From an uncultured Planctomyces sp. (GTDB lineage Bacteria > Planctomycetota > Planctomycetia > Planctomycetales > Planctomycetaceae), in NCBI GenBank assembly GCA_937899075.1, contig CALDJX010000046.1:1-37907 (forward strand): a stretch of DNA of 37,907 nucleotides, read 5' to 3'. The position numbers were made by a program, and so were the translations under genes. Each line of letters starts with the position of its first letter. The stretch's first letter is position 1. Under the pieces are notes generated by a model. It was given only the letters and a program-made list of their open reading frames with translations. It did no database searches and had not been told where the DNA came from. This document shows positions 8,224-17,344 of this stretch, piece after piece.

Positions 8224-10362
8224 TCACTTCCGTGCCAGAATTTCTTTCACCTTCCTGGCAGCTTCCGCGCGTGCATTCTTCATCACACTTTCAAGAGTCA
8301 CTGGTGCCCCGCCCTGCCGTTTGCTTTCGTCTGAAGCTTCCATGAACGCGTAGATTTCGAGAGTCTCCTCTTCCGTGACCGGAACTTTCCGCGTCTTAAA
8401 GAACTTCACGATTTCGACAACCAGAGGTTTGTAACCGTCGTACTTGCCAACCGGAGCGATTCCTTTTTCGCCGAACGCCGTACCGCCATACCCGCTCTTG
8501 CCGGAACGAATTCCGCGGAACGTTCCGATTCGGCCGTCACTCCAGGTTCCGGTGACGAGTTCGAAATCTTTCGAACTGGCCCGAGTCACCGATTCGCAAC
8601 CAGTGCCCATCACGGTAAACAGCATCTCGACGCCGTGGATTCCGTACCAGAAAAGGTCCGGATGAGTCTTCTCCAACGAGCACGGCGAGTAGGTACTGCA
8701 CCCAAGAATCTTCCCGATCGAACCGGCTCGCAACGCCTGCGGGCCTTCTGAAAATCGCAACGATGAAGAACAGAACAATGGAGTCTTGAAGTGCCGACCA
8801 AGTTCAAACATCGCGACGGCGTCCGTCACCGAACCGGCGATCGGCTTGTCGACAAACACGGGCAGCCCCGCCTTTAAAGCAGGAATGATCTGTTCCAGAT
8901 GAGGCCGTCCGTCATTCGTTTCGAGCAGGATGGCGTCGACCTGGCCGACCAGTTCATCCAGGTCGTTGACGATCTTTACGTCGAGAGTTTTCATCTGCTC
9001 GATGTAGCCCGGTACTCGACTGGTGCTGGACTCAATGTCGGGGCTGCCTTTCGGATAAACAGCGACCACGCGAAATCCGGCGACATCCGCAGTCGCTTTC
9101 GGATCATTCAGCAGCTTCGTAAACGCGATGCAGTGCGAAGTGTCCAGTCCGATCATGCCGATGCGGACGATCTTCTTATCCGCGGCCGTCGCTTCTGCAG
9201 GCTCCGCCTTGTCGCCTGCTGCCTTCGGTTCTGCCGGTCCTTTACCGTCAGCATTGCCAAGTAATGAAGTGGCAAGAGCCGCCAGGTTACTCACTCCGGC
9301 GACGACCGCATTCGTACCGCCGGAGTCACCGGTAAGCGCACTCGATTGCCAAACCTTCGATGTTCCATCACGACTGGCCGAAGCGATCAGCTTGCCGTCA
9401 CGCGACACAGCCACGTCAAACACCGGCCCTTTGTGAGCATCGACCGAGTTGACCGTCTCACCCGTCTTGACTTCCCAGACGTGGATTTCGTTCTTCCCAA
9501 CGGCTCGTCCGCCACTGACAGAAACGATGTGAGTTCCCGATGGAAGAAACACTGCTCTGTTGGTTGGACGCGAATGGCCGTCGTAGTCCTGCAGAAGTTT
9601 TCCGGACTCAACCGAGTGCAACTTGACTCTCTCGTCGAGCCCCGTTGACGCCACCAGTTTTCCGTCCGGTGAGAATGCGACTCCCGTCGTCGCCCGATCG
9701 TGCTTTTCAAATTCGTGGACCACGTCGCCGGACGTCGCATCCAGTAACCGAACATGGCCTGGTCGCGTTGGACGCGTGTCGTCTCCCGAGGCAACGGCCA
9801 GCTGCTTGCCGTCCGGCGAAAACGCAACACCGGTGATCGGGTCTTCCTTCTCCTGACGCAACACTTTTGACTGGCCGTTTTGCAGATTCCAGAGTCGAAG
9901 AGTCGCGTCCTCGCTGGCCGACGCGAGACTCTTTCCGTCCGGCGAAATCGAGATCGCCGTGACGTATGCACGATGCTCGTTGAGCTCCTGTTCGACACTC
10001 CAGGACTTCGCGTCCAGCACGACGATCTTCCGAAACCCTCCGGCAAACAATCTGGCACCGCCCGGTGAAAACGCGAGACAACGAACCCGGCCAAGCTTGT
10101 GCTTCACGACATGGCTTGAACCGGACGACCCCGACGGTGAGATCTGAATCTCATCGTAAGTTCCCGTCACAACCTGCTTGCCATCAGGGCTGATCGCGAC
10201 TGAGGCAACCCACTCGTCAAACGGCCCGAGAGTCGCTTGAGGTTCTGCAACCGCCTTGGCTGGCGTCAGTCCTGGCAGCTGAGCCGTTGCGAAGCCACTT
10301 ACCAGCAGGAAGAAAGACGTCGCCAGAAGAGTCACTATGAAGCTGCGTCGAAGAACGGGCAT
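8224..10362 (-). CDS. Fusion: secreted WD40 propeller plus Gfo/Idh/MocA oxidoreductase
   Basis: 712 residues from ATG 10362, which has GAGG eleven bases upstream. The longer frame to 10404 begins with TTG. Residues 1-28 form a signal peptide (RRSFIVTLLATSFFLLVSG). Residues about 45-340 are WD40 repeats, with several copies of ISPDGK/FSPDGK followed by S-A-S-x-D-x-x-x-x-L-W. A low-complexity Ala/Glu/Lys linker (about 342-396) leads to a Rossmann domain beginning KIVRIGMIGLDTSH and a DKP motif at 505-507 (the E/D-K-P of Gfo/Idh/MocA enzymes). The usual GxGxxG is changed to G-M-I-G-L-D-T-S-H, a variant I associate with planctomycete members. Function is unknown: a periplasmic sugar-type oxidoreductase with a binding propeller is one reading. 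There is no stop or frameshift at the junction. Confidence 0.8.
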   Translation of the reverse strand: MPVLRRSFIVTLLATSFFLLVSGFATAQLPGLTPAKAVAEPQATLGPFDEWVASVAISPDGKQVVTGTYDEIQISPSGSSGSSHVVKHKLGRVRCLAFSPGGARLFAGGFRKIVVLDAKSWSVEQELNEHRAYVTAISISPDGKSLASASEDATLRLWNLQNGQSKVLRQEKEDPITGVAFSPDGKQLAVASGDDTRPTRPGHVRLLDATSGDVVHEFEKHDRATTGVAFSPDGKLVASTGLDERVKLHSVESGKLLQDYDGHSRPTNRAVFLPSGTHIVSVSGGRAVGKNEIHVWEVKTGETVNSVDAHKGPVFDVAVSRDGKLIASASRDGTSKVWQSSALTGDSGGTNAVVAGVSNLAALATSLLGNADGKGPAEPKAAGDKAEPAEATAADKKIVRIGMIGLDTSHCIAFTKLLNDPKATADVAGFRVVAVYPKGSPDIESSTSRVPGYIEQMKTLDVKIVNDLDELVGQVDAILLETNDGRPHLEQIIPALKAGLPVFVDKPIAGSVTDAVAMFELGRHFKTPLFCSSSLRFSEGPQALRAGSIGKILGCSTYSPCSLEKTHPDLFWYGIHGVEMLFTVMGTGCESVTRASSKDFELVTGTWSDGRIGTFRGIRSGKSGYGGTAFGEKGIAPVGKYDGYKPLVVEIVKFFKTRKVPVTEEETLEIYAFMEASDESKRQGGAPVTLESVMKNARAEAARKVKEILARK

Positions 10363-10549
10363 GACAGAAGCCTCGTGTTTGAAGAGCGGGTGATTGGATG
10401 TCAAAGGTGAACGTCACGCATCGTGACAAAGCCGGTCGGAAATATCATCTTCAGTCTGTAACTCGCGATCCGGGCTGAGTGCAATGTCCGTCTATTAAGA
10501 AAGGTAGCCAGCAACCGAAGGGCACAAGTCGGTATCTTCGTAGGGTGCG

Positions 10550-12073
10550 TCACGGCTTTTTAGTCATCGCTTTCTGTTGACTGCGTGACTCAACGGGTGG
10601 CCCATCAGCCATGCCTTGTGTCCAGAACCGAAGATTCGCCAGGTTCTGCTCACCCTGTGCAAAGTAGAGGTCGGGCAACTGTTCGAAGTGATTTTTGAAG
10701 GACGTCTGCGCCTGCTTCTGCCATCCACTTTGCGGAGTCAACAAAGCGACGCGCTCAAGCACTTCCACCAAAGCCATCGCCATCAACTGATGACCTTCGA
10801 ACGAAGGATGGACATGATCGACCAGCATCGAACCGTCGAGCATCCCGTGTCGAGTTTCTGTTTCGAGGAGCTGATGCGCGTCCAGCAGCGGCACGCGGTT
10901 TCGATCTGCGACTCGTGAAAGAGCCTGCTCCAGTGGGGCGATGATCCTGAGCGGGCAAATGTCATGCTCACGCGCCAGCAGAAATTCATGACGAGCTGCG
11001 TCGAAGTCGCCGGCGAGTTCCAGCAGTCGTCCGAGTTCAAAATGAGTATCCGCGTAGTCAGCGTCGAGCGAGATCGCTTCTCTGAAAGAATCAACAGCCG
11101 CAGCCGGAAACGTTTTCAACGTTGAGTTCGCAGCGTCAATCGCCGTTTCCCAGTCGGAAAGATCCTGAGGCGTCATGTCCGAGCGATGCTCAGATTTAAA
11201 CGGCGGACTGTCTGCGAGATTCGACGGCGGGTGAATCAGAATGATCGGCACGTTGGCTCGTTGAGCCAGACTGACCATGCGTTCGAGATTGCTTTCGAAG
11301 TGTGCGGCAACACCTCGACGCCAACCATCATCGCGGTGGTACGCGGCGAGGCCATTTTTGTAGTCGAGAAACGCGTCGACGTCGGCACCAAGCTGATCTC
11401 GATTGCCGGTTTCGGACTCTGGCAGCATCGTTTGCCGGATCAGTCGAAAGCTTCGCAGTTTCGACAAGCCATAAAACGAGCCGGTCACGATTGGCGAAAC
11501 GTCTCGCATTTCACCGTACGACCGGTCCTCCAGAAACTCGTTGTGACCCGTGCAGATGATGAAGGCGTCCGGCTGGTAAGCGAGACATTCCTGCAGGATC
11601 GGAACGAGGCGATAGCTGGCGTACGAAATGCCGCCGCAATTGATCACCTCCCAGTCACGATCCGGCTGTGCTTCCTGCAAAGCCAGTTGCAGCCACGTCG
11701 TGAAGGACGTTTCCTTGGAGAAGGGCCGCCCCTTCACCGTCGACCCGCCCAGGCAGAAAATGCGTTTGGTCCCGGCCGCCTTGGTCGCAGAAAATTCTTC
11801 GAACGAAAAGAACTTCAGGCGAGACTTCGCGGTCACAAACCGATCGCCACTCGCATCCTTTTCGAACAGCGGCTGCAGGCTGCTGAAGCCGACGAACGGA
11901 TCATCATCGAGCTGAGGTTCGCCGACACCCAACAGGCAGCAAGCAGCTTCAACCACGACGAAGATCGACAGTCCGCAGAGAATCGCCAGGCATCGAAACA
12001 GCCAGAGCCTGGCAGGCGGCCGTCGACGCAATGACGAAGCCTTTTGATCGTCGGCGGAAACCACCAGACCCAT
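10550..12073 (-). CDS. Membrane-anchored SGNH/GDSL hydrolase-like protein with TPR-like segment
   Basis: 507 residues. An N-terminal hydrophobic segment (LWLFRCLAILCGLSIFVVVEAACCLL) serves as signal or anchor. The SGNH blocks are visible: FCLGGSTVKG (block I, Ser), a Gly block in NCGGISYASYR, block III GHNEFLEDR with the Asn, and DHVHPSFEGHQ near residue 430 with the catalytic-type Asp/His pair. Between blocks III and V lies a stretch with one or more TPR-like units (DADYADTHFELGRLLELAGDFDAARHE, read in part). The substrate is unknown; relatives act on acetyl or acyl esters of glycans and lipids. Its ATG shares one base with the TAA of the metallophosphoesterase gene upstream (TAATG), so the two are probably translationally coupled. 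Confidence 0.75.
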   Translation of the reverse strand: MGLVVSADDQKASSLRRRPPARLWLFRCLAILCGLSIFVVVEAACCLLGVGEPQLDDDPFVGFSSLQPLFEKDASGDRFVTAKSRLKFFSFEEFSATKAAGTKRIFCLGGSTVKGRPFSKETSFTTWLQLALQEAQPDRDWEVINCGGISYASYRLVPILQECLAYQPDAFIICTGHNEFLEDRSYGEMRDVSPIVTGSFYGLSKLRSFRLIRQTMLPESETGNRDQLGADVDAFLDYKNGLAAYHRDDGWRRGVAAHFESNLERMVSLAQRANVPIILIHPPSNLADSPPFKSEHRSDMTPQDLSDWETAIDAANSTLKTFPAAAVDSFREAISLDADYADTHFELGRLLELAGDFDAARHEFLLAREHDICPLRIIAPLEQALSRVADRNRVPLLDAHQLLETETRHGMLDGSMLVDHVHPSFEGHQLMAMALVEVLERVALLTPQSGWQKQAQTSFKNHFEQLPDLYFAQGEQNLANLRFWTQGMADGPPVESRSQQKAMTKKP

Positions 12074-13653
12074 TACTTAGTGACTCGGACAATTCGTTGG
12101 CCCGAGTACGTTTTTCCGAAGACCTTCGACGCTCGAACTTCAATCAGGTGACTGCCCGGAGCAAGCCCCTCGGGCAGCATCGCTTCCCACAGGTGCGACG
12201 AGTTCCCCGGCGTCGGCAGCTTCAACCACGGTTTCTCGGTGACGGTGACTTCGTAGTCGTAAATCCGTTTGTAAGTCGGATCCGGCCGCAAAGTACTCGC
12301 CATCTGAATCCAGTCGCCCGATCCAATTCGCATTTCAATCACAGAGGTCGGCAGCCCGTTGAACACGTTGGCGGTGACCACTGTTTCGGCAACGTCCGTA
12401 GCCGCGACAACTTCTGGAGCGTCGATCTGCATCTGATAATCGGCGGGACGACCGGCGGCTTTCAAGTCGAGACTGTACTCGGCTCCGTCGAAGGAAATGA
12501 TCGAGTAACCGTTCGGCGTTCCGTCCTTGCAGATGGTGTGAGGAATGCCCCGTTCATCCGGCGAGCCCGACCACCAGCTTCCACTGACCGTTACGTTGAC
12601 CACGTGGTGGTGCGGCTCCGGACCCATCCAGCCATCTTCGCGAGTGATCATGCGGTGTTGGTGGTAATGAGTGTGCCCGGAAACCGACATGCAGAAAGGT
12701 CGTTGTTCGATCAGCCGATAAAGCCCCTGTCGATCATGAACGTCGTCCAGAGGAATGTGCATCAGCAGAACGACCAGCTGATCGTCTGGAATGAGTGCGA
12801 GGTCGTTCTTAACGAATTCGATTTGCTTAGCACCAAACCCGCCGCGGTAACGCCCTTTTTCCTGACCATCTGCGACGTACCATTCGATATCGTCCAGCAC
12901 GATGAAATGGACCGGCCCGTGATCGAACGAGTAGTACGCTGGCCCGAAGTGACGCTCGAACGTTTCGTCGCTGATCGAGTCGTTCGGAGCGTCGTAGTTG
13001 ATGTCGTGATTTCCGACGACGTTGTACCAGGGAATCCCCAGCAGCGCGATCGATCGAGCCTGCGCTTCGAACAGCGACAAATCGTCAAACAGAATGTCGC
13101 CGAGCGTTACGCCGAACGAAGCATCGGTCCCGACCAGTTCTTCGATCACGTCGTGGGCGATGTAGTCAATTTCCTGCTGATTTCGCGGCTGAGGATCGCC
13201 GAACAGAATCGCTTTGAACTGCTCGGGCTCGTCCTGAGGATAAAGAGCAAAGTCGACCGACGCGGGAAGGTCACCCGTTGGAGCAACTCCCTGATACTTC
13301 AGAGGCGGCGAGCCCTGCGGCTTATGAATGTAGTAAAACCGCGGAATCTGATTCTCGCTGATCGGCGTTCGCCAACCCGATGGCTTAATCACAAATACGA
13401 TCGTGTCGTCATCGACTCCGATTTCGTATTTGCCATCGGTATCGGTTTTGACAATGTCGACGCCGTTGGAAACTCGAATGTCTGGCAGGCCCTTCTCGCC
13501 AGCGTCGCGAACTCCGTTTCCGTTCGCATCGTGAAAGACGACTCCGCGAGCTGGTGTCAATGCGTCGGCAGCATCTCTCGAAATGGTCACGGTAGCCAGC
13601 GAAGCCGCCGCGATGGTCAAGGCTGTGAGGCAGCAAGCGAAGGTCTGTCGCAT
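12073..13653 (-). CDS. Secreted calcineurin-like metallophosphoesterase with N- and C-terminal accessory domains
   Basis: 526 residues with a signal peptide (residues 1-22). Residues about 36-140 form a beta-sandwich beginning GVVFHDANGNGVRDAGEKG, like SdrD-B or the MetallophosN domain. The catalytic core follows with all the metal-binding motifs: FGDPQP (Asp153), GDILFDD (Asp186), GNHD (Asn215-His216), LLMHIPL (His299) and SGHTHYH (326-332). The last ~130 residues resemble the MetallophosC domain. It should be an extracytoplasmic phosphomonoesterase or phosphodiesterase; the substrate is unknown. It is coupled to the SGNH protein gene by a TAATG overlap, so both may act on the same envelope or extracellular material. 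This pairing is inference. The next gene upstream, dusB, ends 56 bp away on the same strand. Confidence 0.85.
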   Translation of the reverse strand: MRQTFACCLTALTIAAASLATVTISRDAADALTPARGVVFHDANGNGVRDAGEKGLPDIRVSNGVDIVKTDTDGKYEIGVDDDTIVFVIKPSGWRTPISENQIPRFYYIHKPQGSPPLKYQGVAPTGDLPASVDFALYPQDEPEQFKAILFGDPQPRNQQEIDYIAHDVIEELVGTDASFGVTLGDILFDDLSLFEAQARSIALLGIPWYNVVGNHDINYDAPNDSISDETFERHFGPAYYSFDHGPVHFIVLDDIEWYVADGQEKGRYRGGFGAKQIEFVKNDLALIPDDQLVVLLMHIPLDDVHDRQGLYRLIEQRPFCMSVSGHTHYHQHRMITREDGWMGPEPHHHVVNVTVSGSWWSGSPDERGIPHTICKDGTPNGYSIISFDGAEYSLDLKAAGRPADYQMQIDAPEVVAATDVAETVVTANVFNGLPTSVIEMRIGSGDWIQMASTLRPDPTYKRIYDYEVTVTEKPWLKLPTPGNSSHLWEAMLPEGLAPGSHLIEVRASKVFGKTYSGQRIVRVTK

Positions 13654-13709
13654 GGTTCAAAATTTCCGAGTTCGAAGTTGGACGTTCAATGTTGAGTGTT
13701 CGATGTTCT

Positions 13710-14795
13710 CTACCAGCGTTCGACCGGTCCGGACGGAACGGGGATGTGCATGTCGGGCAGCAATCCTGTTCGATTTCCGCCGACCGGTCCAGCTTCAACG
13801 ATGATTGCCAGCGCGGCGTGGAATGCTTCGACGGTCTTCGCCTGTTGAAAATGATGCCGCAATGCCGGTTTGACTCGCATCGATTTCAGATACCAGTGAC
13901 TCATCTTGCGGAAGCGAACAATCGCCCCTTCCTCGCCCCATTGCTCCTGCATGTACGAAAACTGTCGAAGCAACAATTCCAGCCGATCGTTAAAGCTTCC
14001 CGGCGGAGACCACTCGCCCGTTTCTTCCCACTGACTGAGCTGCTTGAAAATCCAGGGATTCGCCAACGCGCCGCGACCGATGGAGACTCCGTTACAACCA
14101 GTCTCACTCAACATGCGAGCCGCGTCGGCAACGGTCCGCACGTCACCGTTGCCGATGACTGGAATTGACTCGGTTGCTTCGGCGACTTTTCGGATACCAC
14201 TTAGATCAACGGTGCCGCTGAAACCCTGCTCGCGAGTTCGGCCGTGAATCGCGATGGCGACGACGCCGATTTTCTCGAACTCCCGAGCGAACGTCGGAGC
14301 CGTGAGCTGTGTGCTGTCCCAGCCGAGCCGCATCTTGACACTGATCGGAATTTTTACGGACTCGACGATCTTTTGAACCAGCGTCACCGTGCCGTCGGTG
14401 TTGCACATCATGCCTGCACCGGATCCGCCGCCTGCGATCTTTGCGACAGGGCATCCCATGTTGATATCGATCGAGTCGATGCCTCGCGCTTCCAGATACT
14501 GCGCGGCGTCGACCATCGTGGCCACGTCGCGTCCGAAGATCTGAACGGCGAATGGCCGGTCTTCGGGGTGCGTCTCGATCATCTTGAGAGTCTTGGGGTT
14601 CTCGTGAATGATCGCGTCGGCGCTGACCAGGTCCGTTGTCGCCAGGCCGATGCCTCCGATCTGCCGCACGATGCGTCGAAACGAAAGATTCGTGTACCCG
14701 GCCAGCGGCGACAGGTGATACCGCGACGTCAGCCGCAACGGGCCGTAAGAAATCGGCGGCGGAAATTCAGGACGTGGATGCGTAAACGGCAACAT
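13710..14795 (-). CDS. dusB: tRNA-dihydrouridine synthase (DusB-like)
   Basis: 361 residues, within the family range. The FMN-binding TIM barrel is clear: LSPLAGYTNLSFR (28-40), PFAVQIFGRD (81-90), SIDINMGCPVAKIAGGGSGA (108-127) with catalytic Cys115, KMRLGWD, AIHGRTREQGFSG, PVIGNGDV and GVSIGRGALANPWIF. It reduces uridine to dihydrouridine in the tRNA D-loop with NADPH and is cytoplasmic. The exact paralogue type (B versus others) rests on overall pattern only. The start ATG 14795 has no obvious Shine-Dalgarno. It lies between speA (70 bp upstream) and the metallophosphoesterase (56 bp downstream), all on the minus strand. Confidence 0.9.
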   Translation of the reverse strand: MLPFTHPRPEFPPPISYGPLRLTSRYHLSPLAGYTNLSFRRIVRQIGGIGLATTDLVSADAIIHENPKTLKMIETHPEDRPFAVQIFGRDVATMVDAAQYLEARGIDSIDINMGCPVAKIAGGGSGAGMMCNTDGTVTLVQKIVESVKIPISVKMRLGWDSTQLTAPTFAREFEKIGVVAIAIHGRTREQGFSGTVDLSGIRKVAEATESIPVIGNGDVRTVADAARMLSETGCNGVSIGRGALANPWIFKQLSQWEETGEWSPPGSFNDRLELLLRQFSYMQEQWGEEGAIVRFRKMSHWYLKSMRVKPALRHHFQQAKTVEAFHAALAIIVEAGPVGGNRTGLLPDMHIPVPSGPVERW

Positions 14796-14865
14796 GGTTC
14801 AAGGGGTACTCTGACAGACCTCGTAAGTAGACGCCGATGTGCCGCATCTTCTGGAAATCGCAGCT

Positions 14866-16785
14866 TCATTCGCCATCGGTCTGAAGATAAGTGTAACTGT
14901 TAAGAGACTCTTCGTAGAACTTCAGGAACGCGCCAGCTTCCTGGTGTCCAAGCTTGCCGGAACGCACCGCGGCATCGACGGTCGCGTGCACCCTGTCCAG
15001 CAGATCCTTGACGTCATACTGAACGTAGTCGAGCACATCGTTGACTTTGTCCCCCTTGACGATGGCAGTCAACGTGAAACCGCCTTCTTCTGACACGTCA
15101 ACGTGCGCGACGTTCGTATCGCCGAACAGGTTGTGCAGGTCGCCGAGAATCTCCTGGTAAGCTCCGACAAGGAACGCGGCGAGGTAATAAGGCGAGCCGT
15201 TAAGTGAGTGTAACGGCAGAGTCCGGCTCGCCCCTGTTGAGCTGACAAAGTGGTCGATCTTTCCGTCGCTGTCACACGTGATGTCACCCAGTACGGCGTT
15301 GCGTGTCGGCCGTTCGTTCAGCCGATGAATCGGCATGATGGGGAAAACCTGATCGACCGCCCAACTGTCCGGCAATGATTGGAACAACGAAAAATTGCAG
15401 AAGTAAATGTCCCGCATGATTCGATCGAGGTGTGACAATTCCTCAGGCGGGTCATCCAGCTCCGAAGCCAGATCTCGGATGGAAGCACAGATCGCTCGAA
15501 ACAGATCTTCAGCGAGGCTTCGTTGATTCAGCGGAAGATGCCCGCCACTGAACAGGCTGACTGCCATTTCGAGAGCCAGCTCCGCGTCATGAAAACTTTC
15601 CAGCAGATTGTTAATGGTCAGAGCCTGGTAGGTATCCCACAACGTACGCAGTGGCTGTTCGGCGCCTTCCATCAGAGTGTTCGGCAATCCGGCTCGAGCG
15701 CCTGGGCCTGACGCTCCGAACGCGTTGAAAACCAGCACGCTGTTGTATGCCGAAACCGCTCGGCCACTTTCCGAAATGATATTCGGGTGAGGCACTTCGG
15801 CTTCTTTGCAGACATTGTTGATGTGAAAGACGACGTCGTTCGCGTATTCCTGCAGCGAGTAGTTCATGCTGCAATCAGCAGTCGTTCGTGATCCTTCGTA
15901 GTCGACACCCAGCCCGCCACCGATGTCGAGGTACTTCAAACCGGCTCCCTGATTGTACAGGCCGGTGTAGACGCGAGCCGCCTCGATCAAGGCGCTCTTC
16001 ACGGAACGGATGTCCGAAATCTGACTCCCCAAGTGAAAGTGCAGCAACTGGAAACAGTCCTGCATCTGCCTCGTCTTAAGAGTGTCGAACGCTCGCAGAA
16101 TTTCGCTGATGGTCAGTCCGAACTTGGACCGAATCCCGCCCGACTCCTGCCAGCGTCCGGCTCCCTGCGCGGCGAGCTTCACACGCATTCCCAGCATCGG
16201 TCGAATCCCGAGTTGTTCTGAGTAGTCCAGGATCAACTCGAACTCAGAATAATTCTCGACGACCGGAATGACGGTGTGCCCCATCTTTTGAGCAAGCAGC
16301 GCCATCTTGATGAACGACGCATCTTTGAAACCGTTACAGATGACCGGCATGTCTGCGTTGGCCAGAGCCAGAATTGCCAGCAGTTCCGGCTTGCTGCCCG
16401 CTTCCAGACCGAACCCGAACTCGCGTCCGAACTGAACGACTCTTTCGACAACGTGTCGTGCCTGGTTCGTCTTAACCGGATAAACGCAACTGTAGCTGCC
16501 CTGGTACTCGTGGTCGGCGATCGCCGTTGCGAAAGCGTCGTGAATATCCTGCAGGCGATGTTTCAGAATTCCGTCAAACCGCAAGAGCGCAGGAAGTCCC
16601 ACTCCGCGGAGTTTCAACCCGTCGACCAGCTCTTTCATGTTGATCGTCTGGTCTTGATCCGGGTCAGGGTGAACGAGCAAGTCGCCCGTCGCACCGACTG
16701 AGAAATAGTCCTTGCCCCAGCGAGCCACATCGTAAAGTTCGCTGGAATCTTCGACGGACCATGCCGCTCGAATGTCCTCGTTCAT
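14866..16785 (-). CDS. speA: Biosynthetic arginine decarboxylase (PLP-dependent, SpeA family)
   Basis: 639 residues, the usual SpeA length. Enzyme of the alanine-racemase-fold class that converts arginine to agmatine and CO2. Visible: CVYPVKTNQ with the PLP lysine (Lys105), FGFGLEAGSKPELL, HFHLGSQISDIR, the phosphate-binding YLDIGGGLGVDYEG, SESGRA, and near residue 500 DITCDSDGKIDHF, the C-D-S/G-x-x motif that shapes the substrate pocket. ATG 16785 is preferred over ATG 16791 because AGGA lies five bases before the former; the latter would have almost no spacing. It is transcribed divergently from the deoxyhypusine-synthase-like and ureohydrolase genes at 17345-19334, which could use its product agmatine. 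The sequence shows no obvious regulatory element. Confidence 0.92.
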   Translation of the reverse strand: MNEDIRAAWSVEDSSELYDVARWGKDYFSVGATGDLLVHPDPDQDQTINMKELVDGLKLRGVGLPALLRFDGILKHRLQDIHDAFATAIADHEYQGSYSCVYPVKTNQARHVVERVVQFGREFGFGLEAGSKPELLAILALANADMPVICNGFKDASFIKMALLAQKMGHTVIPVVENYSEFELILDYSEQLGIRPMLGMRVKLAAQGAGRWQESGGIRSKFGLTISEILRAFDTLKTRQMQDCFQLLHFHLGSQISDIRSVKSALIEAARVYTGLYNQGAGLKYLDIGGGLGVDYEGSRTTADCSMNYSLQEYANDVVFHINNVCKEAEVPHPNIISESGRAVSAYNSVLVFNAFGASGPGARAGLPNTLMEGAEQPLRTLWDTYQALTINNLLESFHDAELALEMAVSLFSGGHLPLNQRSLAEDLFRAICASIRDLASELDDPPEELSHLDRIMRDIYFCNFSLFQSLPDSWAVDQVFPIMPIHRLNERPTRNAVLGDITCDSDGKIDHFVSSTGASRTLPLHSLNGSPYYLAAFLVGAYQEILGDLHNLFGDTNVAHVDVSEEGGFTLTAIVKGDKVNDVLDYVQYDVKDLLDRVHATVDAAVRSGKLGHQEAGAFLKFYEESLNSYTYLQTDGE

Positions 16786-16907
16786 TGTCATCCTGTCTGC
16801 GACGGATCATGCCGGTCGGTTGGTTGGCCAGAGAAGGGCAACCGAAAATGCTGCTACGTTAAATTTGCTGAAAACGATATCGCGAAACTTTCGATCGGAC
16901 CGGCCAG

Positions 16908-17162
16908 TCAGAATGTCAGAACGAAATCGCAGGCGACAAGGAACTGATTGTTGTCGCTGCCGTCGTCAAAGGCCGACGTGTCCAAGCCGTTGTCGAGATC
17001 CTGCCAGTCCCAACGGACTTCGGGCCGGATCGTCAGATGTTCGAGGGGCCGCAGGTTAAGGCCAAGTGTCAGATTAGAAAACACACTCGGAGCCGTCGCG
17101 TTGAACGAACGAAATCCGGCCCCGTCAAAGCCCCAATCATAGGTAACGTCGCCCCGATCCAC
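16908..17162 (-). pseudogene. 3' remnant of an outer-membrane porin (BBP2/OmpL-like beta-barrel)
   Basis: About 85 codons ending in ...CDFVLTF, with a terminal phenylalanine as in outer-membrane barrels. NLTLGLNLRPLEHLTIRPEV followed by RWDW, then AFDDGSDNNQFLVACD, matches the last strands of the planctomycete/verrucomicrobial porin family I know from memory. A whole protein of this type has 400 or more residues. Upstream, only about 180 bp remain before the next gene and the family pattern is lost, so this is the tail of a deleted gene. The nominal start is a GTG without a binding site. A small real gene is a less likely alternative. Confidence 0.55.
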
Positions 17163-17344
17163 TTTGGAACTAACGATCTGGTCAATTCGAAGGCGCCGGT
17201 TAGAAATACCGATCGATATCTGGTGCCTGGACGATTGAACTCAGACGAGCGACAGTCAACCATGCCGCGCCTGTCGATTTCGATCCGAGTCGGCAGCATG
17301 CAACGCCGCATCTCTTACGACTCTCAAAGATACGAACACGAATC

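Noticed and set aside
12031-13695. Plus-strand open frame of 554 codons
   Set aside because: It is fully antisense to the metallophosphoesterase, which has complete catalytic motifs. Long antisense frames are common in GC-rich coding DNA.
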